5,124 nucleotides of DNA from Aquificaceae bacterium (GTDB lineage Bacteria > Aquificota > Aquificia > Aquificales > Aquificaceae): contig JALWEK010000031.1 of assembly GCA_027014185.1 (NCBI GenBank), forward strand, positions 1 through 5,124, written 5' to 3'. Under the pieces are notes generated by a model that saw nothing but the letters and a program-made list of their open reading frames with translations, made no database searches and had not been told where the DNA came from. Positions 1 to 5,124 of this stretch are shown here, piece after piece (position 1 is the stretch's first letter; every line of letters starts with the position of its first letter). A program made the translations under genes and the position numbers.

Positions 1-599
1 CTGCCGGCATAGACTAGATGGGATATGTAGAGCTTTGGAATCTGCATCTCCTCAACCAGGTCGAATATGAAGGGGAGGGAGTCCGCCGTCCTATCGGTCA
101 GTGTGAACCTCAGACCTACCCTTACACCCTCCCTCCTGCATAGGATGAGGGCGTTTAGAGCTTCTTCGAAGGAGTGTTTCTTTCCTCTGAAGCTGTCGTG
201 TATCTCCGGCGTCCCGTCCAGGCTCACACCCACGTAGTCGAAACTCTCCTTTATCCTGCCGACGTTCTCCTCCCTTATCAGGAGGCCGTTCGTGGAGAGA
301 TAGGTTCTTATCCCCTTGTTCCTTAGGAGCTCTGCTATCTCGAACACGTCCTCCCTCAGGAGGGGTTCCCCACCTGAAAGTATCGCGAACTTCACTTCTT
401 CACCGACCAGCTCTTCGACTATCCTGCCTATCTCCTCAAAGGAGAGCTCGCCCTCGGTATCCTGGTTTGCGGCCGAGTAGCAGTGCTTGCAGTAGAGGTT
501 GCATCTGTTCGTGAGGTTCCATATGAGTATCACACCCTGAAAGGGTCTGTAGTCCTCGTTGCCCAGGGCCTTCCTTATGAACTCACTCAACCTTAGCAT
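1..599 (-). CDS. nirJ: NirJ, radical-SAM heme d1 biosynthesis protein (N-terminal half, partial)
   Basis: Cytoplasmic radical-SAM enzyme of heme d1 synthesis; in the known pathway NirJ removes propionate side chains from didecarboxysiroheme to give the oxo groups of d1. My translation gives 199 residues before the window edge; full-length NirJ is roughly 380-400, so the C-terminal half with its auxiliary cluster cysteines is outside. Visible are the SAM iron-sulfur motif C33-x3-C37-x2-C40 within WNLTNRCNLYCKHCYS, the SGGEP motif at residues 75-79, STNG at 102-105, the VSLDG strand at 125-129, and YISHLVYAG at 191-199, which resembles the NirJ family. The ATG at 599 lies inside the end of the upstream gene (17-bp overlap), preceded by a purine-rich GAGAGGG, which suggests translational coupling. 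Related radical-SAM enzymes (AhbC/AhbD, other SPASM proteins) share these motifs, so the NirJ name leans on the nirS and nirN neighbours. Confidence is high for radical SAM and good for NirJ. Confidence 0.9.
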   Translation of the reverse strand, partial: MLRLSEFIRKALGNEDYRPFQGVILIWNLTNRCNLYCKHCYSAANQDTEGELSFEEIGRIVEELVGEEVKFAILSGGEPLLREDVFEIAELLRNKGIRTYLSTNGLLIREENVGRIKESFDYVGVSLDGTPEIHDSFRGKKHSFEEALNALILCRREGVRVGLRFTLTDRTADSLPFIFDLVEEMQIPKLYISHLVYAG

Positions 600-2256
600 A
601 CCTGTTCCCTCTCAGGCTCTCCACGAAGGAGAGAATTGTCTCGATCTCCTCCGGGGAGAGATCTATCTTGGGCATGGCGTTCCTGCCGTATCCCAGAAGC
701 TTCGCCGTCTCCTCGGGGTTTACCAGCTGCGATACTATCTCTTCCTTGCTCCTGTGCTTGGCTATCCACCTCAACGAAGGCCCGAAGGCTTCCCTGGTCT
801 TATGATGACAGCCCCAGCATTTCTCCATGAACACCTGGTATCCGAGCTGTGCCGGAGTAAAGCTCCGGCTCTTGTTCACGAGGTTGTACTTTCCCGCCGG
901 ATACCTCGCGGGTAGCTTTCCCATACGTCTTAGTTCCAATGGATCGTATATGTAAAGTCCCCCTTCCCTTCCCACGACGCTCACGTAGGCGAACCTGCCG
1001 TCGTGGGAGAACTCGACGTGTGTTGCCCTGCCCTCTTCAGAAACCTTCAATCTCTTGATCTCAAGGGTCTTCTTATCGAGGAGGACAAAGCTGCCGTCCC
1101 CGTTGTCTATCCAGAGATGGGGTATGTTGGATCCCGTCCTCACGAAGAAGCCCTTTCCCTTCGTGTCTATCTCCCTAACCAGATCCCAGTCGTACATCCT
1201 CCAGATGCTTACCTTGGTAGAACCCACGTGCCGTGTGGCGAAGTAGAAGTTCCCTCCCGAGTACCAGAAGCTCGCAGAGAAGAGATGGGGAAGTCCGGGA
1301 ACCCCCTTTTCAAAGACCTTTTTCAAGGAGTCCAGCTCGTAAACGACCAGCTTACCCTCTCCCCTTGAACTCCCAACCAGGAACCTCTCGAAAGGGTCTA
1401 TGAAGAAGTCCTCGAGGGGAGCCTCTATCTCTCTGTAAGAGATTTCACCTTCCTCGCTCACGAAGGCCACAAACGGCCTGTCTCTGAAGGCAAGCAAAAA
1501 CCCTCCCCTCTTTACCAGCTCGTAAACCGCGCTCGGCCTTCCCTTCAGCCTTATACTCCTCAGAGGTCTAAGGTTCCTGTCCATGAGGACCAAGCTCTCT
1601 GGCAGGACACAGCTCGCCGCGAGCACATCCCCTGACCGGGACAGGGCTACGTTCCTGAGGTATATACAGGCCCTGATCTTCTCTTTAAGTCTTCCCTCTT
1701 TTACGCTGTAGTGGGCTATCCATCCGTCCCTCGAAGGAACGTAGAAATCCCTACCGTCGGGGGAAAACTTCACACCCCCGTGAACGTTGGAGAGCTCGAA
1801 CTTGTCTAGAATACGCGTCCCCTCGACTACCCACACCTCCTTAGCACCCTTGTCCACAACTACCACAAGGTTCTTAACGTCCCTTATTGGTAGCTCCTTC
1901 TTGGGACTCCTCAGCTCTACGCGGCTCCTTCGGATATCCTCCAAGGTGTACCCGATCTTAGGGGAAGGGGATCTTAGGTAGCCGAGTATCTTCTCTACCT
2001 CTTCTTTTGTGAGGAAGCTAAAGGAAGGCATGTTCGAGGCGGGTATGCCCTCCCTTATAACCTTCCTTATCTTTTCGTTTGGGTATCTCCTCAAGAACTC
2101 TGGAAGTAGAGGAGGGGCGGTTCTTCCTATCCTGTCCTCGTGATGACAGGATGCGCAGTGTTTCAGGTATAGACCTCTCCCATCACCGGCGAAGGAAAAG
2201 AGAAAAAGGAGGGAAAGGGAGGGGGCGAGGGAGCGAAGTGAGATGAGAGAGGCCAT
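583..2256 (-). CDS. nirN: NirN-like heme d1 protein with N- and C-terminal cytochrome c domains (NirN-NirC-like fusion)
   Basis: 557-residue predicted periplasmic protein, a paralogue of NirS. In order: a Leu/Ser-rich signal peptide (about 1-23); a class I cytochrome c domain with CASCH at 34-38 and likely Met76 ligand; an eight-bladed d1-type propeller (about 125-460) with His159 in NVHGGVKFSPDGR at the place of the NirS proximal d1 ligand and His324 (GLPH) at one distal position; then a second cytochrome c domain with CWGCH at 480-484 and likely Met528. The first distal histidine of NirS (in FLHDGGWD) is replaced, by alignment Glu282, so nitrite reduction is unlikely. Known NirN oxidises dihydro-d1 to d1 and hands it to NirS, but has one cytochrome domain and ends near the GKYN segment (here 455-458). 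The extra 90 residues resemble the separate electron carrier NirC. The ATG follows GAGGTGA by good spacing, 9 bp after nirS. NirF-like origin with two added cytochrome domains is the alternative. Confidence 0.85.
   Translation of the reverse strand: MASLISLRSLAPSLSLLFLFSFAGDGRGLYLKHCASCHHEDRIGRTAPPLLPEFLRRYPNEKIRKVIREGIPASNMPSFSFLTKEEVEKILGYLRSPSPKIGYTLEDIRRSRVELRSPKKELPIRDVKNLVVVVDKGAKEVWVVEGTRILDKFELSNVHGGVKFSPDGRDFYVPSRDGWIAHYSVKEGRLKEKIRACIYLRNVALSRSGDVLAASCVLPESLVLMDRNLRPLRSIRLKGRPSAVYELVKRGGFLLAFRDRPFVAFVSEEGEISYREIEAPLEDFFIDPFERFLVGSSRGEGKLVVYELDSLKKVFEKGVPGLPHLFSASFWYSGGNFYFATRHVGSTKVSIWRMYDWDLVREIDTKGKGFFVRTGSNIPHLWIDNGDGSFVLLDKKTLEIKRLKVSEEGRATHVEFSHDGRFAYVSVVGREGGLYIYDPLELRRMGKLPARYPAGKYNLVNKSRSFTPAQLGYQVFMEKCWGCHHKTREAFGPSLRWIAKHRSKEEIVSQLVNPEETAKLLGYGRNAMPKIDLSPEEIETILSFVESLRGNRYAKVE
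2211..2231 (+). other. G-run tract fitting the quadruplex motif, on the template strand of the nirN-like gene
   Basis: The plus strand carries four G-runs (GGG, GGG, GGGGG, GGG) separated by 3, 1 and 3 nt, inside a longer purine-rich stretch. It fits the simple four-run G-quadruplex pattern and lies on the template strand within the first codons of the nirN-like gene. The codons it comes from encode the Leu/Ser/Pro-rich signal peptide, so amino acid composition alone could explain it; any structural role is speculative. Confidence 0.3.
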
Positions 2257-2260
2257 CTCA

Positions 2261-2267
2261 TCACCTC
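2261..2267 (-). promoter_or_regulatory. Ribosome binding site of the nirN-like gene, overlapping the nirS stop codon
   Basis: On the minus strand the sequence GAGGTGA begins inside the TGA stop of nirS and is followed by 6 nt (counted from GAGGT) and the ATG at 2256. It fixes that start and leaves no room for a separate promoter between the two genes, so the two are almost certainly co-transcribed and translationally linked. Confidence 0.7.
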
Positions 2268-3912
2268 AGTAGATGTCGTTGGTCGTTGTATAGACGTTGA
2301 ATATGCCGGTGGGTGTCCTCACCCAGTCTCCCGTTATCACCTTCTTTATCTTCATGGTCCTGTCATCGAAGACCACTATCGCGGTGGGCTTGTCCTTCCT
2401 TCCCCATACGGACACCCAAACCTCCTTGCCGTGCATGTCGAACTCGGGGTGGACGACCCTTCCGTCTATGTTCCTGTAACCCTTCTTCTTGAGTTCCTCT
2501 ATAACGTTGATGGTCTTTATAACCTTCAGGCTGTCCTTGTCTATAACGTAGAGCTGTCTCTGGAGCTTGGGATCTGCGCTCAGGGTCCTATCGACCCATA
2601 TGTGGGGAGAGTTGGGGTGCGTCTTTATGAAGAGTGTCCCGCCACCAGGTCCGGGTAGTTCGATGTTCGCCACCAGCTTCCAGGCGTACCTGGAACGGTT
2701 CTGGGGATCCGTTCCTATACAGGCAACGTTGTTGGAACCGAGGTGCCCTGTGCACCATATAGGTCCGTACCTGGGATGAACCAGGTTAGCTCCCCTACCG
2801 GGGTGGGGCTTGACGCCCGTCTCTATCTCGGCCACGAACTTCTTCTCTACCGAGTCTATGACCACTATCTTGTTCCTCATGTTGGCTGCCACGAGGAAGT
2901 ACCTCTTGGAAAGGTCCCATCCCCCGTCGTGCAGGAACCTCTCAGCGTCTATGAGGTGTATCCTCAGGTTAGTTGGATCCTGGTAGTTGACTATCCACAC
3001 CTTTCCGGGCTCCTTGTCGCTCACTATCCACTCGGGATCGTGGTGGGAGGCCACTATGGATGCCACCCTCGCCTCCCTGACGTACTCGTTGGTGTCCCAG
3101 GTGTAGTCGCTAGTATCCACTATCTTTAGAGGCTCGAGAGTCTGCCCGTCCAGGATTACGAAACTTGGGGGCCAGTAACATCCGACTATCGCAAGCTTGT
3201 CCATGTAATCACCCTTGGGTCCCTTGTACTTGCTCGTGTCTATGGACCTCGCATCGTAACAGACCTTAACCTCGGCTACCTTGTCTGGCTTCTTCATCCA
3301 TAGGTCTATAAGGGTAGCTTTGCCGTCCCTGCCTATCGTCAGGAAGTACCTGCCGGTTCCAGAAGACCTGAATATGTGAACCGCAAAGCCGGTGTCCACT
3401 ATGCTGACCAGCTTTTTCGTGTCCCCGTCGATTATCGCCACCTTACCCACGTCCCTGAGTATCACGCCCATAAAGTTCTTCCAGTTCAGGTTGTGTTCGG
3501 GTTTCTTGGGTCTCGCCTCGGGCGGTACATAGACCTTCCACCACTTCTTCATCTCGGCTAGGGACATCAGCGGAGGCTCTGGAGGTTCGTGCATCAAAAA
3601 CTTTGCGAGGAGCTTTATCTCGTCCTTTGTGAGTATCCCCTGTCTTCCCCAGTCCGGCATTCCGCCGGGCGTTCCGTTGGTGATTATGGTCTCCAGGTAT
3701 TTGAGACCCCTCTGTCTGGTTATGTCCGGTGTTAGGGCCGGTCCAGTAGCGCCTTTTCTGAGCATCCCGTGACAACCGGCACATCTGTCAAAGAATATCT
3801 GGGACGCCTTCTTCATCTCCTCCGGGGTGAGCTTTGGAACCTCAGCAGCACCGGCGAGGGATGCACCGATAGACAGAACTCCCGCGGCTAAACCGAGTTT
3901 CAGAGCCTTCAT
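2266..3912 (-). CDS. nirS: NirS, cytochrome cd1 nitrite reductase
   Basis: Periplasmic enzyme reducing nitrite to NO, the defining step of denitrification. Numbered from the ATG at 3912 (548 residues): Sec signal peptide about 1-22 ending in an AGA/AE cleavage site; cytochrome c domain with CAGCH at 44-48 and Met85 (GGMPDW) as probable second ligand; then an eight-bladed d1 propeller. His179 (GFAVH) matches the proximal d1 ligand, and His328 (FLHDGGWD) and His370 (KPHPGRGAN) match the two active-site histidines, His327 and His369 of Pseudomonas aeruginosa NirS. The C-terminus PTGIFNVYTTTNDIY is typical of the family, and length is normal. An in-frame GTG at 3918 would touch the Shine-Dalgarno sequence, so the ATG six nt downstream of GGAGGT is chosen. 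Unusual points are the absence of any tyrosine between signal peptide and CAGCH, and four propeller cysteines (218, 245, 387, 398). It heads the nirS-nirN-nirJ run and follows the 64-bp gap with an inverted repeat. Everything visible indicates a working enzyme. Confidence 0.97.
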   Translation of the reverse strand: MKALKLGLAAGVLSIGASLAGAAEVPKLTPEEMKKASQIFFDRCAGCHGMLRKGATGPALTPDITRQRGLKYLETIITNGTPGGMPDWGRQGILTKDEIKLLAKFLMHEPPEPPLMSLAEMKKWWKVYVPPEARPKKPEHNLNWKNFMGVILRDVGKVAIIDGDTKKLVSIVDTGFAVHIFRSSGTGRYFLTIGRDGKATLIDLWMKKPDKVAEVKVCYDARSIDTSKYKGPKGDYMDKLAIVGCYWPPSFVILDGQTLEPLKIVDTSDYTWDTNEYVREARVASIVASHHDPEWIVSDKEPGKVWIVNYQDPTNLRIHLIDAERFLHDGGWDLSKRYFLVAANMRNKIVVIDSVEKKFVAEIETGVKPHPGRGANLVHPRYGPIWCTGHLGSNNVACIGTDPQNRSRYAWKLVANIELPGPGGGTLFIKTHPNSPHIWVDRTLSADPKLQRQLYVIDKDSLKVIKTINVIEELKKKGYRNIDGRVVHPEFDMHGKEVWVSVWGRKDKPTAIVVFDDRTMKIKKVITGDWVRTPTGIFNVYTTTNDIY

Positions 3913-3918
3913 ATCCAC

Positions 3919-3926
3919 ACCTCCTC
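3919..3926 (-). promoter_or_regulatory. Ribosome binding site of nirS
   Basis: The minus strand reads GAGGAGGT, a near-perfect Shine-Dalgarno sequence, followed by a 6-nt spacer and ATG at 3912. An in-frame GTG directly abuts this site at 3918 with no spacer, so the site decides for the ATG and shortens the longest open frame by two codons. Confidence 0.8.
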
Positions 3927-3930
3927 ACAA

Positions 3931-3958
3931 ATGTTTATGATCATTAACTCAGAAACAT
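3931..3958. promoter_or_regulatory. Imperfect inverted repeat in the senC-nirS gap, candidate operator or leader hairpin
   Basis: Within the 64-bp gap (3913-3976), the arms atgtttatga (3931-3940) and tcagaaacat (3949-3958) are inverted copies matching at 9 of 10 positions, with an 8-nt centre. A second, overlapping dyad at 3934-3947, TTAATGATCATAAA on the minus strand, matches the FNR/DNR consensus TTGAT-N4-ATCAA at 8 of 10 positions but lacks the key G and C. The repeat ends only a few bases before the nirS ribosome binding site. I find no convincing -35/-10 pair, and no U-tract that would make it a terminator. An operator for a NO- or nitrite-responsive regulator is the preferred reading, since an AU-rich RNA stem would be weak in a thermophile; function is unproven. 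Confidence 0.45.
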
Positions 3959-3976
3959 GACCGAAAAGAAGAGCCA

Positions 3977-4723
3977 TCATACGGCCCTCCTGACGCGAAG
4001 GAGTAGGTCCCTGAGGAATAGGAAGTAGAGCATGCCCGATATAGGTATCAGGCCGCCGAGGACCATGGCGACGAAGGACCAGTCTATCGTGTACGCACCC
4101 GTTATGGGATCGTACCTGAAGCACTTGAGAAGCAGGCCCTTGACCCAGCTGAGATCTACCTGTCCTCTCTGGGCCTTGGCTATCATGCCGGATAGCCTGT
4201 CCGGATCGTAGTTCACCCCGAGCATGTAGCCTGAAACCTTCAGATCTGGTGAAATGACCACCAGAACGTTAGGATGGGCGAACATGTCCGTCTTCTCGTC
4301 GTAGTAGAACTTAAAATCCAGGGCCGCTGTAAGCTTTCTAAGGTTCTCTCCCTTAGCGAGCGCCACCTTCCAGGTCCTATCTATTCTTCTCCTCTCCCTG
4401 AACTCGGAAAGATCTGCGGGCCTGTCCCTCTCGTCGAAATCGATGAGCAATAGGGTAAAGTCTTTACCATCGAGTTCCTTGAGGGCCCTCCTTATGCCCT
4501 CAACTATCATAGGACAGGCAGAGGTACATCTCGTGTATATGAGCGATAGGACGATAGGCTTACCTCCCGATACTTCCTTCAGTGTTATCTCACTGCCCTC
4601 CTCGTCCGTTAGTACCACATTCGGGACCGCCTTTCCGAGGACTAGGTCAGGGTTCGGGGTTATGTCCTGGGCGTAGGAGTATAAAAAGAAGAGAAGGAGA
4701 AGGGAGGCAAGGAGGGGAGCCAT
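3977..4723 (-). CDS. senC: SCO1/SenC family copper-binding thioredoxin-fold protein
   Basis: Membrane-anchored periplasmic protein of the SCO1/SenC/PrrC family, which delivers copper to, or reduces thiols of, heme-copper oxidases. The 248 residues hold a hydrophobic N-terminus (about 2-18, probable signal peptide without a charged n-region), a thioredoxin fold with the copper-binding motif C66-TSA-C70 in YTRCTSACP, and His150 in FAHPN, the third copper ligand. A CFRYDPITGAYT segment (201-212) and a C-terminal transmembrane helix (about 216-237) with an Arg-rich tail follow; this tail occurs in many bacterial SenC proteins next to oxidase genes. All three copper ligands are present, so it should be functional. 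It starts 3 bp after the stop of the heme-copper subunit gene, with GGAGGT about 10 nt before the ATG, so it very probably serves that enzyme. In ammonia oxidisers a senC also follows the genes of the heme-copper NO reductase sNOR. Family assignment is firm; the client enzyme is inferred. Confidence 0.93.
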   Translation of the reverse strand: MAPLLASLLLLFFLYSYAQDITPNPDLVLGKAVPNVVLTDEEGSEITLKEVSGGKPIVLSLIYTRCTSACPMIVEGIRRALKELDGKDFTLLLIDFDERDRPADLSEFRERRRIDRTWKVALAKGENLRKLTAALDFKFYYDEKTDMFAHPNVLVVISPDLKVSGYMLGVNYDPDRLSGMIAKAQRGQVDLSWVKGLLLKCFRYDPITGAYTIDWSFVAMVLGGLIPISGMLYFLFLRDLLLRVRRAV

Positions 4724-4726
4724 GGA

Positions 4727-5124
4727 TCACTTCACCTCCCACATCGCAGAGAGCCAGCCGTAGTTAAGGGCGACGAATATTACGAAGGCTGTGATGAAGA
4801 GGAGAACCAGTGCGAAGGTTCCCGGGGCGGCGAAGCCTTCGTGCTCTTTGTCGGGGGCGGGAGGGGGCTCGGCTATCGGTATCTGTAGGTCCTGAGGACC
4901 CCTGAAGGGCTGGCCGAAGAAGACCGAGACCACTACCTGGATTATCCAGATGAGAGCTCCCAAAACTGCCAGGAATCCGCCTATACCGAACAGGGCCCAG
5001 AAGAAGTCGGTAACAGGGTTGAAGGTGTAGGTGAAGGGCCCTCCGGAGAAGGTTATGTCCCAGTGCCTCCTCGGAATACCGAAGGCCCCGAGGATGTACA
5101 TGGAGACCGAGAGGATAGCTATAC
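4727..5124 (-). CDS. Heme-copper oxidase / NO reductase superfamily subunit I, C-terminal end (partial)
   Basis: Last 131 residues of an integral membrane protein whose frame runs open to the window edge, so the first visible methionine (codon at 5101) is internal rather than the start. Seen in order: the end of a transmembrane helix (IAILSVSMYILGAFGI), the cytoplasmic-loop motif PRRHWD at 17-22 typical of oxidase subunit I, a long helix at about 40-70, a Pro-rich charged loop (about 71-100), and a final helix at about 102-122 ending NYGWLSAMWEVK. The extra terminal helix and ending recall B-type (ba3-like) and sNOR-like subunits more than cbb3 or cNOR/NorB proteins, from memory of these families. 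The catalytic histidines and proton-channel residues lie outside, so it could be a cytochrome c oxidase or an NO-reducing relative. SenC immediately downstream and nirS beyond it favour, but do not prove, a link to NO. No gene symbol is given for this reason. Confidence 0.8.
   Translation of the reverse strand, partial: IAILSVSMYILGAFGIPRRHWDITFSGGPFTYTFNPVTDFFWALFGIGGFLAVLGALIWIIQVVVSVFFGQPFRGPQDLQIPIAEPPPAPDKEHEGFAAPGTFALVLLFITAFVIFVALNYGWLSAMWEVK

Noticed and set aside
559..1368. Plus-strand open frames of about 120 residues opposite the nirN-like gene and the start of nirJ
   Set aside because: They are antisense to clear coding sequence with conserved motifs, and have no plausible protein features or ribosome binding sites.
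2743..3129. 128-residue plus-strand open frame opposite nirS
   Set aside because: It is a reverse-strand shadow of conserved nirS codons (including those of the active-site histidine region), with low-complexity Val/Pro/Tyr content.
3443..3784. 113-residue open frame on the minus strand inside nirS
   Set aside because: It is an out-of-frame shadow of a strongly supported nirS. Its composition is Arg/Thr-rich with no recognisable domain, and it has no ribosome binding site of its own.
3916..3918. GTG start for nirS two codons upstream of the ATG
   Set aside because: It directly abuts the GAGGAGGT Shine-Dalgarno sequence, whereas the ATG at 3912 has ideal 6-nt spacing and gives a normal signal peptide.
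3934..3947. A true FNR/DNR box ahead of nirS
   Set aside because: It matches at 8 of 10 positions but misses the G and C that normally define FNR/DNR half-sites, and its distance to the start codon is too short for a standard activator position. It is kept only as part of the inverted-repeat finding.
3931..3958. Rho-independent terminator after senC
   Set aside because: The stem is AT-rich with a mismatch and no U-tract follows; the downstream bases are the nirS ribosome binding site.
3909..4124. 71-residue minus-strand frame spanning the end of senC and the gap before nirS
   Set aside because: It mostly overlaps senC in another frame, shows no family features, and would run across the inverted repeat and the nirS ribosome binding site.

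Overview
This window looks like part of a denitrification gene cluster from a thermophilic bacterium, most likely of the Aquificota (Hydrogenobacter, Thermocrinis or Hydrogenivirga relatives). The lineage call is an inference. It rests on heavy use of AGG/AGA for arginine and ATA for isoleucine, tight gene packing with strong GGAGGT-type ribosome binding sites, and Lys/Glu-rich proteins. All five genes lie on the minus strand, so transcription runs from high to low coordinates.

In transcription order the layout is as follows. (1) 5124-4727 is the C-terminal end of subunit I of a heme-copper oxidase or heme-copper nitric oxide reductase, cut by the window edge. (2) 4723-3977 is a SCO1/SenC copper-handling protein, starting 3 bp after the previous stop. 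(3) 3976-3913 is the only real intergenic gap. It is AT-rich, 64 bp long, and carries a 28-bp imperfect inverted repeat just ahead of the nirS ribosome binding site. (4) 3912-2266 is NirS, cytochrome cd1 nitrite reductase, with all heme ligands present. (5) 2256-583 is a NirN-like heme d1 protein with an extra cytochrome c domain at its C-terminus, like a NirN-NirC fusion. (6) 599-1 is NirJ, the radical-SAM enzyme of heme d1 synthesis, overlapping the previous gene by 17 bp and cut by the window edge.

The genes fit one pathway. NirS reduces nitrite to NO in the periplasm and needs heme d1. NirJ and the NirN-like protein act in making or finishing heme d1. The upstream heme-copper subunit with its SenC neighbour may remove the NO as an sNOR-type reductase, or may be an ordinary terminal oxidase; the fragment seen cannot decide this.

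The most notable points are the cyt c - d1 propeller - cyt c architecture of the NirN-like protein, a cysteine pair found at equivalent positions in both NirS and the NirN-like protein, the heme-copper subunit/senC/nirS arrangement, and the inverted repeat ahead of nirS. No RNA gene, CRISPR array, insertion sequence or clear terminator was seen.
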